Shown here in pieces: positions 34,924-43,453 of a stretch of DNA of 64,000 nt. Each line of letters starts with the position of its first letter. The stretch's first letter is position 1. Made by a program: the position numbers and the translations under genes. The stretch is taken from positions 2,364,501 to 2,428,500 of the forward strand of contig JBDWTN010000007.1 of NCBI GenBank assembly GCA_039984955.1, in the 5' to 3' direction. Below the pieces are notes generated by a model. The model saw only the letters and a list, made by a program, of their open reading frames with translations. It ran no database searches and was not told where the DNA came from. Source of the DNA: Marinobacter alexandrii. GTDB taxonomy: Bacteria > Bacteroidota > Bacteroidia > Cytophagales > Cyclobacteriaceae.

Positions 34924-36861
34924 TTACTTGTCAAATTTGAGCTGCATTTGCTCCAGACTTTGAATAGATCCGACGACTGTTAATGTGTCTTTAAATCTCA
35001 ATCGGGTATACCCATGAGTAATGATGGTCTGACCACCACGAACTACCGAAAGGATAATGACATCTGCAGGAAGTCTTAAATCGCGTAAGGTGATACCATG
35101 AAGATCATGATTGAGCAATTCGATATCTCTTGTATCTTTTCCTTTTGACATACCCAATAGAAGAGATGCTGCCTGTGGCGACCTCACAAAATGATCCAAT
35201 AGACTTACAATGGCAGTTGATGGGTCAACGATTTTTGCGCCAATGGCTAAGAATTTTTGGGAATTATATCGCTGATTTAGTCGTACGATTAGATCTCTGG
35301 TTCCAAACTTATTATAAGCGATTTCACAAATTTGAAGATTTTCTTCGTCTGTAAGCATACAAACAATTGCTTCAGATTTGTGGGCTTGAATCTTTCTTAG
35401 TTCTGCCACAGAGAAATCCTTTAGGTATACCATGTTTATGCCATCTGGTTCCTGAAAAGTTCCAATGTCCTTCTTTGTGGCAAGCTGCACTTCCCATCCA
35501 TTATCTAATAGTTGATGTGCTAAGGCCACAGATTGACTTTCAAAACCAATAATTGTAGCATCGCGAATGCCATCGAATTCAGGTGTTGGTGCTTTACTTC
35601 GGTCTTCGCCAACTTGATAAATAGCCCATTTAAAAAGCGGTGGACCAATAAATTGATTAATGACTATCAAAGCGATAATTACTGTTGCGAATTCTTGCCC
35701 CCATTCTGGAAATTCGTTTGAGACAACTGTTGCCAACCCAAGGGCAACTCCTGCTTGAGTCATGTATGGCATCCAACCAATGTGATTAAATTTCATGGGA
35801 TCTTTTGCAAGAAAACCTCCTGTATAAGCTCCTATGATCATTGTCACAGTCCTGATTAAAAATAAAATAAGTGCAACTCCGATTACACCTATTATTTGAT
35901 TTAAGGCAAATGTTGCTCCTGTGAGAGTGAAGAAACAGACATAAACTGGAATACTAAGATCTTCTAAGATTTTTAGAAACTCTGGTCGTGATTTAGAATA
36001 ATTAGTAACGGCAAAACTTGCCAAGATGCAAATTAGAAGTGGCTCAAAAGAAATGGCATGATGAAGATATCTTTCAGTGTATATATCAACATAAAATGAA
36101 AGTAAATATGCTGAATACCCTATCAAGAGAACTAAGGCCGTTTTAGAGTATCTTCTAATGCGCCACGCTAAAGCTCGCTTTAATATGAATCCATAGACAA
36201 AGAACCCAAGTATGAAGGATAAACTGAGTTCTAAGAAAAGAATCAGTATTTCGATATAGTTAAATTCTTCTCCCGAAATCAAAACCTGAGATAAGGAAAT
36301 GCAGATAGAAAAAAGGACAATGACTAAAAAGTCTTTCACAACTGTAACACCCATCACAGTCTGAACAAATGGCCCTTTGGCTCTTAACTCGTTGATTATC
36401 GCAATTGCGGAAGCAGGTGATCGTGCCACGAAAATGGCCGCAGTAATCATAGCGACTGAAATCCTTGCTGCGTTATTCATTTCAGCCATGTATGGGATGA
36501 AATCAGCAACGAAAAATACCACTATAGATCCCAGCACAAAAGTGACGACTAACTGTCCGAATGTATTCCATTTAATGGAATTAATTCTACTTCTTAATTC
36601 CCTGAGATACAATTCTGCTCCAGCAGCAAATGCGATGAAAGCTAAAGCAGTCTCATTTATAAAATTGAGATTTGTTTTTGCTGAAATAGGGATAAGCCCT
36701 ATGATATAGGGACCTGCAATCAGTCCTGTGAAAATGAGTCCTGTAATTAACGGGAGTCGTATTCTCTGGAAGGCCTTTGCTATTTGATTCGCAGCAATAG
36801 CAATGACAAAAAAACCAGCAACTAGTGCAATTAACTCTTTATTATCCGTGATTAAATCCAA
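34924..36861 (-). CDS. CPA2 cation:proton antiporter with C-terminal RCK domains
   Basis: 645 residues. About twelve transmembrane helices up to ~400 with a GLIAGPYIIGLIP start, then RCK_N (~430-540), whose glycine motif is degraded (IIGFESQSVALAH), and RCK_C (~570-640, ITLRDLRLPADVIILSVVRGG). Kef/NhaS-type antiporters exchange K+ or Na+ for H+, and the RCK part senses nucleotide or ions. The imperfect nucleotide motif suggests altered ligand sensing; inference only. Divergent from a DUF547 gene. Confidence 0.9.
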   Translation of the reverse strand: MDLITDNKELIALVAGFFVIAIAANQIAKAFQRIRLPLITGLIFTGLIAGPYIIGLIPISAKTNLNFINETALAFIAFAAGAELYLRELRSRINSIKWNTFGQLVVTFVLGSIVVFFVADFIPYMAEMNNAARISVAMITAAIFVARSPASAIAIINELRAKGPFVQTVMGVTVVKDFLVIVLFSICISLSQVLISGEEFNYIEILILFLELSLSFILGFFVYGFILKRALAWRIRRYSKTALVLLIGYSAYLLSFYVDIYTERYLHHAISFEPLLICILASFAVTNYSKSRPEFLKILEDLSIPVYVCFFTLTGATFALNQIIGVIGVALILFLIRTVTMIIGAYTGGFLAKDPMKFNHIGWMPYMTQAGVALGLATVVSNEFPEWGQEFATVIIALIVINQFIGPPLFKWAIYQVGEDRSKAPTPEFDGIRDATIIGFESQSVALAHQLLDNGWEVQLATKKDIGTFQEPDGINMVYLKDFSVAELRKIQAHKSEAIVCMLTDEENLQICEIAYNKFGTRDLIVRLNQRYNSQKFLAIGAKIVDPSTAIVSLLDHFVRSPQAASLLLGMSKGKDTRDIELLNHDLHGITLRDLRLPADVIILSVVRGGQTIITHGYTRLRFKDTLTVVGSIQSLEQMQLKFDK

Positions 36862-36876
36862 ATAATTGTCTTTTGG

Positions 36877-36942
36877 CGTACATCTTGCAAGATTGTTTCA
36901 GGTAACTTCACTTTGTTAGCATCAAACAGTCTTCGATGTACG
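36877..36942. repeat. Widely spaced inverted repeat in a divergent promoter region
   Basis: Arms CGTACATC (36877-36884) and GATGTACG (36935-36942), perfect, 50 bp apart, between the antiporter and the DUF547 gene. Could be a looped operator or chance. Confidence 0.35.
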
Positions 36943-36976
36943 TAATTGTTAATGTTTAAAACGAAAGATAATTTAT

Positions 36977-37717
36977 ATGAACAAGACCATAATCTCTCTT
37001 ACTCTTATTCTTTTTTCATTTGGAGTTTTTAGCCAAAATGGGGTTTCACATCAGTCGTTTGATGAGTTACTTCAAAAATATGTAGATGAAAAAGGTTTGG
37101 TAAACTACAAGGGCATAGATTCTGAGCGAGCTAAATTTAAGGCCTATTTGACAATGATTGAAGGCAATTCGCCACAAAAATCATGGACCAGAGATCAAAA
37201 ATTGGCTTATTGGATTAACGCCTATAATGCTTTCACCATAGAACTCATTCTGAGAAATTACCCAGTTGAGAGTATTAAGGATATTGGAGCTAAAATTAAG
37301 ATTCCATTTGTGAATACTCCTTGGGATGTGAAGTTTATTAAGATAGGGGGCGAAGAATATGACTTAAATAATCTTGAGCACGGGATCATTAGAAAAGATT
37401 TCAACGAACCAAGAATCCACTTTGCATTGGTTTGTGCAGCAGTCTCTTGTCCAAAGTTGCAAAACCGAGCTTATATGCCTGAAAAACTAGATGAGCAGTT
37501 GACCAAAGCGGCAAAAGATTTTTTAGCGGACCCCACTAAAAATGAATTTAAGAGTGATAAAAAAGCCAAGCTTTCGAAGCTGTTTAACTGGTATGGAGGA
37601 GACTTCAATAATGATGGAACCTTAATCGAATACATCAATCAATATGCTCCCACTAAACTTAATAAGGATGCTAATATTGATTGGAAGGATTATAATTGGA
37701 AACTGAACGAACAATAG
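36977..37717 (+). CDS. Exported DUF547 protein
   Basis: 246 residues with a signal peptide (MNKTIISLTLILFSFGVFSQ). The DUF547 core is clear: LVNYKGIDSE, the helix KLAYWINAYNAFTIELIL, HGIIRKDFNEPRIHFALVCA and CAAVSCPKLQNRAY. The conserved CxxxSCP and W-I-N-A-Y-N motifs suggest a catalytic or binding Cys/His pair. DUF547 proteins are periplasmic and of unproven function, occurring widely in Bacteroidota and Proteobacteria. Transcribed alone, ending at the bidirectional terminator 37720-37749. Confidence 0.88.
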   Translation: MNKTIISLTLILFSFGVFSQNGVSHQSFDELLQKYVDEKGLVNYKGIDSERAKFKAYLTMIEGNSPQKSWTRDQKLAYWINAYNAFTIELILRNYPVESIKDIGAKIKIPFVNTPWDVKFIKIGGEEYDLNNLEHGIIRKDFNEPRIHFALVCAAVSCPKLQNRAYMPEKLDEQLTKAAKDFLADPTKNEFKSDKKAKLSKLFNWYGGDFNNDGTLIEYINQYAPTKLNKDANIDWKDYNWKLNEQ

Positions 37718-37719
37718 AT

Positions 37720-37749
37720 AAAAGAGGCCTGATTTGGTCAGGCCTCTTT
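37720..37749. terminator. Bidirectional terminator between DUF547 and ugd
   Basis: AAAGAGGCCTGA / TCAGGCCTCTTT, 12-bp perfect stem with a TTTGG loop, placed 3 bp after one stop and 3 bp before the other. GC-rich core with A/T flanks on both sides. Confidence 0.88.
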
Positions 37750-37751
37750 AA

Positions 37752-39062
37752 TTACTTAATTATTTTTCTTCCGACACTATGATATTCAAAACCTAGTTCT
37801 TCCATTTGTGGGAGATCATAGAGGTTTCTGCCGTCAAAGATTACTTTATTCTTAAGAGCATTCACCATTTTTTCAAACTCAGGGGTTCGGAAAATTGGCC
37901 ATTCGGTCATGATCATCAATGCGTCTGCATCTTGAAGTGCATCATATTGGTCACCTGCAAAATGCACCTGATCTTTAAACAAACTCTTCACGTTCTCCAT
38001 TGCTTCTGGATCATAGGCTCTCACTTTTGCTCCTTTATCAAGCAATGCTTGAATGTTCTCTAAGGCAGGAGCCTCTCTGATATCATCAGTATATGGCTTA
38101 AAAGCCAAACCCCAAACAGCAATTGTTTTACCTGATAAGTCTCCGTCGAAATAATTCAACAAGGGGTTTATCATTTTTTGCTTCTGATGTTGATTAACGT
38201 CCATTACAGAATTCAATATTTTGAAATCGTAATCGACTTCAGAAGAAGACTTAGCCAATGCTTGCACATCTTTCGGAAAGCAACTTCCACCATAACCTAT
38301 CCCTGCGAATAAGAAACGATTGCCAATTCTTGTATCTGTTCCAATTCCTTTTCTTACTTTATCAACATCAGCCCCAAGAAGTTCGCAAAGATTTGCTATC
38401 TCGTTCATGAATGTGATTTTTGTTGCAAGGAATGAATTCGCTGCATACTTCGTGAGTTCAGCTGAACGTACGTCCATGAAAATAACAGGATTGCCTTGCC
38501 TCACAAACGGAGCATACAATTTCTCCATGAGTTTAATAGATTTCTCAGACTCAGCTCCAATGACTACACGATCTGGCTTCATGAAATCTTCAACCGCAAC
38601 ACCTTCTCTTAAGAATTCAGGATTTGAAACTACTTCGAAATCGACTTTCGCTCCATCTTTTACCTTGGCGGTTACTTTTTCTGCCGTTCCTACCGGGACT
38701 GTGCTTTTATCTACAATGACTGTAAAGTCTTCAAGTAAGGGCCCAAGATCCTCTGCAACTTTCAATACATATTGTAGATCAGCTGACCCATCTTCGCCAG
38801 GAGGCGTTGGTAGGGCCAAGAATATTATTTGAGCCCCTTTTATTCCCTCTTCTAGATTTGTTGTAAACTCTAATCGTCCTTGACGAATATTCCTTTCGAA
38901 CAATGCCTCAAGTCCAGGTTCGTATATTGTGATTTGCTTATTGCTTAGTTTTCTGACTTTTTCTTCGTCTATATCAATGCATGTTACATGATTGCCTGTT
39001 TCTGCGAAACAAGTGCCTGTTACTAGGCCAACATAGCCAGTTCCAACAACTGCGATTTTCAT
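37752..39062 (-). CDS. ugd: UDP-glucose 6-dehydrogenase
   Basis: Oxidises UDP-glucose to UDP-glucuronate for surface polysaccharides. 436 residues from the ATG at 39060-39062, giving MKIAVVGTGYVGLVTG; the upstream open frame (19 codons) has no homology. Rossmann motif GxGYVG is at ~8-13, followed by VDKSTVPVGT, NPEFLREG, the catalytic Cys in GIGYGGSCFPKDVQAL, and GLAFKPYTDDIREAP. Cytosolic. No glycan cluster is visible around it. Confidence 0.96.
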   Translation of the reverse strand: MKIAVVGTGYVGLVTGTCFAETGNHVTCIDIDEEKVRKLSNKQITIYEPGLEALFERNIRQGRLEFTTNLEEGIKGAQIIFLALPTPPGEDGSADLQYVLKVAEDLGPLLEDFTVIVDKSTVPVGTAEKVTAKVKDGAKVDFEVVSNPEFLREGVAVEDFMKPDRVVIGAESEKSIKLMEKLYAPFVRQGNPVIFMDVRSAELTKYAANSFLATKITFMNEIANLCELLGADVDKVRKGIGTDTRIGNRFLFAGIGYGGSCFPKDVQALAKSSSEVDYDFKILNSVMDVNQHQKQKMINPLLNYFDGDLSGKTIAVWGLAFKPYTDDIREAPALENIQALLDKGAKVRAYDPEAMENVKSLFKDQVHFAGDQYDALQDADALMIMTEWPIFRTPEFEKMVNALKNKVIFDGRNLYDLPQMEELGFEYHSVGRKIIK

Positions 39063-39092
39063 GGTTGTATAACTTTTAATTCTAACGGTCGG

Positions 39093-39100
39093 CAAAGCTA
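39093..39100 (-). promoter_or_regulatory. -7 element of the ugd promoter
   Basis: TAGCTTTG on the minus strand, an exact TAnnTTTG, 30 bp upstream of the ATG. No TTG at the right distance. Confidence 0.5.
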
Positions 39101-39128
39101 AGCCTTGTTTATTTACCAAAAGAAGAAC

Positions 39129-39164
39129 TCATCTATTTTTAGATGAACAAGATTAGTAATTTTG
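39129..39164 (+). promoter_or_regulatory. Promoter and possible operator of the acyl-CoA dehydrogenase gene
   Basis: TAATTTTG at 39157-39164 fits the -7 consensus. A palindrome TCATCTA-tttt-TAGATGA at 39129-39146 covers the -33 region, where a repressor could sit. No TTG is present, only a T-run. Confidence 0.45.
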
Positions 39165-39192
39165 CGTTCCCATTAAAGCAAACGTTTTAAAT

Positions 39193-40356
39193 ATGTCAAC
39201 AGCAACATTAGCCCCAGCCTCAGAAGTCACTGAGAATAAAGAGATGATCGCACAGATGGTAAGAGATTTCTGTGCTAAAGAGATTGAGCCACATAAGATG
39301 ATATGGGATGAATCTCAGGAGTTTCCCAAAGAAGTCTTTCATAAAATGGGGGAACTCGGACTTATGGGAGTGCTTGTGCCTCAAGAGTATGGAGGAGCAG
39401 GGTTTGGGTATCATGAATACGTCACAGCAATCATAGAGCTATCAAAAGTTGATGGATCTATCGGTCTTTCAATGGCAGCTCATAATTCCCTTTGTACAGG
39501 CCATATTCTCCAGCATGGGAGTGAAGAACAAAAGCAAAAATATTTGCCGAAGTTGGCCACTGGGGAATGGATTGGTGCATGGGGTCTTACTGAACCGAAT
39601 ACGGGATCTGATGCAGGCAACATGAAGACTGTTGCAAAGAAAGACGGTGACGATTGGGTCTTGAATGGAGCAAAGAACTTTATCACCCATGGAAACTCAG
39701 GAAATGTAGCTGTGGTAATTGCTAGAACAGGTGAGCCGGGTCAATCAAGGAACGCGAGTGCTTTTATTGTGGAAAGGACGAACCCAGGATTCAAGCAAGG
39801 AAGAAAAGAGGATAAATTGGGAATGAGGTGCTCAGAAACTTCAGAAATGATTTTTGAAGAATGTAGAATCCCAGCAGAAAATTTAATAGGAGAAGTTGGT
39901 GAAGGATTTGTGCAAGCATTAAAAGTTCTAGACGGAGGACGTATTTCAATTGCTGCACTTGGTTGCGGTATCGCGGAGGGCGCGCTTAACGCAGCTATCG
40001 CATATTCTCAAGAAAGAGAACAATTTGGAAAGTCTATATCTAAGTTTCAAGGAATTGCATTTAAACTAGCTGATATGGCAGTAAAAGTTGAGGCAGCTAA
40101 ACTTTTAACTTTTCAGTCTGCAGAGTTGAAAAATCAAGGTAAGAATATCAACCGAGAATCAGCGATGGCAAAACTATATTCATCAGAAATTGCCGTTGAG
40201 GTGGCCAATGATGGTGTGCAAGTTTTTGGAGGTTATGGCTATACAAAAGACTATCCTGCAGAAAAATACTATAGAGATGCTAAGCTATGCACCATAGGAG
40301 AAGGGACCTCTGAAATTCAAAAGATTGTTATATCAAGAACCTTATTTAATCAATAA
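39193..40356 (+). CDS. Acyl-CoA dehydrogenase (short-chain type)
   Basis: FAD enzyme of fatty-acid beta-oxidation. 387 residues. Motifs: [35 protein letters not shown] (substrate/FAD segment), [41 protein letters not shown] and the signature [35 protein letters not shown], of which the catalytic Glu is the one in IGEGTSEIQ. Likely butyryl- or short-chain specific from length and the pattern, but chain length cannot be fixed from sequence. Single gene. Confidence 0.94.
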   Translation: MSTATLAPASEVTENKEMIAQMVRDFCAKEIEPHKMIWDESQEFPKEVFHKMGELGLMGVLVPQEYGGAGFGYHEYVTAIIELSKVDGSIGLSMAAHNSLCTGHILQHGSEEQKQKYLPKLATGEWIGAWGLTEPNTGSDAGNMKTVAKKDGDDWVLNGAKNFITHGNSGNVAVVIARTGEPGQSRNASAFIVERTNPGFKQGRKEDKLGMRCSETSEMIFEECRIPAENLIGEVGEGFVQALKVLDGGRISIAALGCGIAEGALNAAIAYSQEREQFGKSISKFQGIAFKLADMAVKVEAAKLLTFQSAELKNQGKNINRESAMAKLYSSEIAVEVANDGVQVFGGYGYTKDYPAEKYYRDAKLCTIGEGTSEIQKIVISRTLFNQ

Positions 40357-40387
40357 TTGTAATGCATTAAAATAGCTGCTATATTTG
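40357..40387 (+). promoter_or_regulatory. Promoter of rpsU
   Basis: TTG (40357-40359), 20-bp spacer, TATATTTG (40380-40387): an exact fit to the Bacteroidota consensus. Followed by CGGCCC, like the CACTCC after the rpmB and rpmG -7 boxes. Confidence 0.8.
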
Positions 40388-40408
40388 CGGCCCATAAAAA
40401 ATTCTGAA

Positions 40409-40603
40409 ATGTTAATAATCAACGTTAAAGAGAACGAATCAATAGACCGAGCACTTAAGAGATACAAGAAGAAGTTTGAAAAAACGGGTGTACTCAGAGA
40501 ACTTAGATCAAGAACTCACTTCAAGAAGCCTTCAGTTGCTAGAAGAGAGGAGATCATAAAAGCGAGATACATTCAGCACATAAGAGACGAGGAAAATAAA
40601 TAA
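40409..40603 (+). CDS. rpsU: 30S ribosomal protein bS21
   Basis: 64 residues from the ATG at 40409 (MLIINVKENESIDRALKRYKKK). FEKTGVLRELRSRTHFKKPS and ARREEIIKARYIQ complete the bS21 signature. An open frame 24 bp longer upstream has no start that fits. In Bacteroidota bS21 lies at the exit region where it helps hide the 16S anti-Shine-Dalgarno end (known from Flavobacterium ribosome structures). Unlike the Flavobacterium gene, this leader has no clear Shine-Dalgarno. Followed by xerC and hpf. Confidence 0.95.
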   Translation: MLIINVKENESIDRALKRYKKKFEKTGVLRELRSRTHFKKPSVARREEIIKARYIQHIRDEENK

Positions 40604-40647
40604 CCTTTTCTCCTTCTTCTTCACCTAAGATTTTAATAAGTTAGTAT

Positions 40648-40668
40648 TCACCTCAATTTTAGAGGTGA
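40648..40668 (+). promoter_or_regulatory. Hairpin holding a Shine-Dalgarno before xerC
   Basis: TCACCTC / GAGGTGA, a 7-bp perfect stem with loop AATTTTA. The right arm (GAGGTGA, 40662-40668) is a good Shine-Dalgarno 8 bases before the ATG at 40677; the left arm mimics the anti-SD end of 16S RNA. A clear SD is unusual in this window. Confidence 0.6.
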
Positions 40669-40676
40669 GACTGCTT

Positions 40677-41552
40677 ATGGTGGAGACTTTCCTCAAATAT
40701 CTGTCCTTCGAAAAACGCTATAGCAAGCATACGCTTGAAGCATACGGGAAAGACCTTAATCAATTTTCTGGCTTTTTGGAAAAGGATTTTGAAATCCAAG
40801 ATCTTTCAAAAGTAAAGCATGCTCAAATTAGAGGTTGGATCGTGCAATTAATGGATGAAGGACTTTCGCCAAAATCTGTTAATCGGAAAATAGCAACACT
40901 CAAATCCTTCTATAAATTTCTTTTGGGCCGAGAATTCGTGGAGTCAAACCCGACATCTCAGATAAAGCCTCTAAAAACTGAAAAAGACCTTCCAGCTTTT
41001 GTCAAAGAGGAAGAAATTACAAATCTTTTGGATAGGGTTGAATTCCCGAAAGACTTTTCAGGTCATAGAGATAGGCTACTCCTTGAGCTTTTATATTCTA
41101 CAGGCATTCGGTTGTCGGAACTTCAGGGATTAAAAGATTCTGATGTAAACTTTTATGCTAATACTATTCTTGTGCTTGGAAAAAGAAATAAAGAACGTAT
41201 CATCCCAATTGGAAATTCGTTAATACAATTGATAGTTGACTATCTAAAAGTGCGGGATCAAATAACCATTAAAGAGGAAAAACTTCTGGTTACAGACACT
41301 GGAAATGCTTTATATCCAATGTTTATTTATCGCAAGGTAAAGAAGTATTTAACCGCGGTAACTACATTGAGTAAAAAGAGTCCTCATGTGATGAGACACA
41401 CTTTTGCGACTCATTTATTAAATAAAGGTGCAGACCTAAATGCAGTTAAAGATTTGCTAGGACATACCAGTTTGGCTGCTACGCAGGTTTACACCCACAA
41501 TTCTATAGAAAAGCTGAAGGCAGCCTTTGATCAGGCACATCCTAAAGCATAA
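40677..41552 (+). CDS. xerC: Tyrosine recombinase XerC/D
   Basis: Resolves chromosome dimers at dif with a second Xer protein and FtsK. 291 residues from the ATG 40677 (MVETFLKYLSFEKRYSKHT). The N-terminal SAM-like domain includes LSPKSVNRKIATLKSFYKFL. The catalytic set is visible: Arg in STGIRLSELQGL, Lys in LVLGKRNKERIIP, His and Arg in SPHVMRHTFATHLL, His in LLGHTSLAATQVY, and Tyr in TQVYTHNS. It is 73 bp after rpsU and before hpf, a common order in Bacteroidota. Not a mobile-element integrase, given this context. Confidence 0.92.
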   Translation: MVETFLKYLSFEKRYSKHTLEAYGKDLNQFSGFLEKDFEIQDLSKVKHAQIRGWIVQLMDEGLSPKSVNRKIATLKSFYKFLLGREFVESNPTSQIKPLKTEKDLPAFVKEEEITNLLDRVEFPKDFSGHRDRLLLELLYSTGIRLSELQGLKDSDVNFYANTILVLGKRNKERIIPIGNSLIQLIVDYLKVRDQITIKEEKLLVTDTGNALYPMFIYRKVKKYLTAVTTLSKKSPHVMRHTFATHLLNKGADLNAVKDLLGHTSLAATQVYTHNSIEKLKAAFDQAHPKA

Positions 41553-41578
41553 TGTATAACCTTTTAAACGCGACAGAC

Positions 41579-41878
41579 ATGAAGTTACAGATGCATTCCA
41601 TTCACTTTGACGCAGATAGTAAGCTGCTTGATTTTATCCAAAAGAAAGTTGATAAATTGGAAACATTCTACGATAGGATAATTGATGGGGAGGTCTTTCT
41701 ACGGGTAGAAAATGACGAAACTAAGGAGAATAAAATTGTTGAAATAAAATTGAATGGACCTAAGAATCAGTTTTTCTCAAAAGAAAAAGCACGATCCTTT
41801 GAGGTCGGAGTTGATGCAGCTGTAGAAGCATTAAGAAGACAACTGAAGAAGCATAAAGAGAAGGCTTTAGCTCACTAG
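41579..41878 (+). CDS. hpf: Ribosome hibernation-promoting factor (HPF/RaiA)
   Basis: 99 residues, short HPF form. The start was chosen at the ATG 41579 (MKLQMHSIHFDADSKLLDF), which gives the usual beginning; an ATG at 41552 would only add a tail. The beta-alpha-beta-alpha fold is supported by DFIQKKVDKLETFYDRI and VGVDAAVEALRRQLKKHKEK. Binds 30S or 70S ribosomes in stationary phase and blocks mRNA/tRNA sites. Ends at a strong terminator. Confidence 0.93.
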   Translation: MKLQMHSIHFDADSKLLDFIQKKVDKLETFYDRIIDGEVFLRVENDETKENKIVEIKLNGPKNQFFSKEKARSFEVGVDAAVEALRRQLKKHKEKALAH

Positions 41879-41896
41879 TAAATATTGGTCAACAAC

Positions 41897-41933
41897 AAAA
41901 AGCCTCACTCTACAATTGAAGAGTGAGGCTTTT
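41897..41933. terminator. Bidirectional terminator between hpf and the redoxin operon
   Basis: AAAAGCCTCACTCT / AGAGTGAGGCTTTT: 14-bp perfect stem (41898-41911, 41920-41933), 8-base loop. It serves the convergent hpf (plus) and 41954-42589 gene (minus). Confidence 0.9.
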
Positions 41934-41953
41934 CATTTAAAAAGAATACAGCA

Positions 41954-42589
41954 TTAACTTTTCCATTTGATAGTGCATCCTATAGCTCTTTTTTCTGTAA
42001 CGGAAGGCTTACTTCCAGAAAGCACAGCATTTATTGCATTTTCCACATATGTTTCAGATACATCAGAAGGATCATTCGGACTATCATCAATAGCGCCAAT
42101 GAATTCTACCTTATACTTCCCATTTGCTTCTTTGTTGAGCACATAAACATGTGGTGTTTTGGTTGCACCAAAGGCTTTAGTCACCTCTTGACTATCATCT
42201 CTTAAATAAGGAAAAGTATAGCTTTTATTTTTAGCTCTTTTCTTCATTTCATCCATTGAATCGCCAGGTTGCTGAACAATGTCATTAGGGTTGATTGCAA
42301 CTAAAGGGAATCCTTTATCAGCGAATTTTTTATCTAAATCAATAATTCTGGATTCGTAAGCATTCGCATATGGGCAAGTGTTGCATGTAAATACCACGAT
42401 AAATCCTTTTGCTGAACTAAAGTCAGACATGGATACCATTTTTCCATCGGTATTAGGTAGTTTGAAATCTGCGGCGTAATCACCCACACTGTATCCGGCC
42501 AATGGTCTTGAAGCATTCGTGAATAATAAAGCTACTACAGCCATCATTCCGATTATAAGTATAAATGTTCGTTTCATGGTTTTGGACAT
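41954..42589 (-). CDS. Exported thioredoxin-fold (AhpC/TSA-like) protein
   Basis: 211 residues with an N-terminal membrane/signal segment (FILIIGMMAVVALLFTNA). The redoxin fold starts at YAADFKLPNTDGKMVSMSDF; the reactive pair is CNTCPYANAYE (CxxC), and TKTPHVYVLN holds the cis-proline. A pair at CTIKWKS near the C-terminus adds one further Cys. This is the group of periplasmic thioredoxins common in Bacteroidota, probably reducing peroxides or disulfides; partner unknown. It starts 3 bp after the TlpA-like gene and so forms a two-gene operon with it. Confidence 0.85.
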   Translation of the reverse strand: MSKTMKRTFILIIGMMAVVALLFTNASRPLAGYSVGDYAADFKLPNTDGKMVSMSDFSSAKGFIVVFTCNTCPYANAYESRIIDLDKKFADKGFPLVAINPNDIVQQPGDSMDEMKKRAKNKSYTFPYLRDDSQEVTKAFGATKTPHVYVLNKEANGKYKVEFIGAIDDSPNDPSDVSETYVENAINAVLSGSKPSVTEKRAIGCTIKWKS

Positions 42590-42592
42590 TTG

Positions 42593-43060
42593 TTAGTTCA
42601 AATATTTTTTAACGGTCTTCTCTAATTCTTCTTTAGTAAACGCTTTTTCATGGAAATACGTTTTACCCAAGTCTGTGACAAATAAGGTCGCAGGAATAGC
42701 GCCACTCCATTCTTGACTTACCTTAGACATATAAGTATCAGGATCTTTCTCATCAAGAAAAAGAACGTCTGAGTTAAGAGCTCTTTTTGTAACGAATTTC
42801 TTTACTCGTTCAACTTCATTTTGGAAATCAATACTAACGAGATAGACTTTTATATTAGTATTCTTTGATTCGAGTTCATCAAAATATGGGAGTTCTTTTA
42901 TGCACGGAGCACACCATGTTGCCCAAAAATTAAAAACAGTAAGTTCTGATTCAGTATAAAGAATCTTGTCTTGCAATTCCGAAAATTTTATCACTTCTAC
43001 CTTTTGAGCAGAGAGTTGTATCGACACAAGAATTGCAAAAGCCAAAACAATTTTTTTCAT
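42593..43060 (-). CDS. TlpA/ResA-like periplasmic thioredoxin
   Basis: 155 residues. The start is at the tandem ATGs 43058-43063, giving signal peptide MKKIVLAFAILVSIQLSAQ; a longer frame upstream only adds non-homologous residues. The active site is FNFWATWCAPCIKELPYF (CAPC), and the cis-Pro is in SGAIPATLFV. Such proteins keep cytochrome c or lipoprotein cysteines reduced in the periplasm. Followed by a second redoxin gene on the same transcript. Confidence 0.87.
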   Translation of the reverse strand: MKKIVLAFAILVSIQLSAQKVEVIKFSELQDKILYTESELTVFNFWATWCAPCIKELPYFDELESKNTNIKVYLVSIDFQNEVERVKKFVTKRALNSDVLFLDEKDPDTYMSKVSQEWSGAIPATLFVTDLGKTYFHEKAFTKEELEKTVKKYLN

Positions 43061-43263
43061 CATATGAAATACGAAATTAAAGAATTCAAGTTTTATACCG
43101 CAAGACAAAATTTTTGTACAAAAGCTAGATAGTTTCTTTTTCGACCTAATTCACAATCTATTCTGTTAATGATGCATTAACTAATGTCAATATGATCAAG
43201 TTTTTTTCCAAATCCTTCAAGGGGGAGCATATTGTATATATTCAACTTGTGACAGACATTCAA

Positions 43264-43453
43264 ATTATTGGATCCAAACAAGTCAAAGCTTTTTTATCCA
43301 CATTTCGTAAAAGTTATCCACATTTTTAACTGAATTGATGATAAGTACCTATAATTCAATAAGTTATACTTATTTATCGATAATTGAGATTTGTTGATAA
43401 CTCTAAATGAAGGTATCTAAACAACTGATTTTCAGGTTTTTATCAATTGATAA
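43264..43453. other. Candidate replication origin (oriC) region
   Basis: Part of the largest gene-free stretch in the window (43064-43453). Two perfect DnaA boxes TTATCCACA at 43294-43302 and 43314-43322 are exactly 20 bp apart in the same orientation. A one-mismatch box TGTTGATAA (43392-43400, minus orientation) and palindromes TTATCGATAA (43374-43383) and TTATCAATTGATAA (43440-43453) follow. The intervening DNA is strongly AT-rich (43323-43390), suitable for unwinding. oriC position in Bacteroidota is variable, so flanking genes do not decide. Alternative: DnaA-controlled regulatory DNA. Confidence 0.4.

Noticed and set aside
40388-40408. Shine-Dalgarno before rpsU, as reported for Flavobacterium
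   Set aside because: The leader CCCATAAAAAATTCTGAA has no purine-rich complement to anti-SD.
40665-41552. XerC-like gene as a phage or island integrase
   Set aside because: Sits between rpsU and hpf, the usual Bacteroidota place for the housekeeping recombinase; no attachment-site repeats or cargo nearby.
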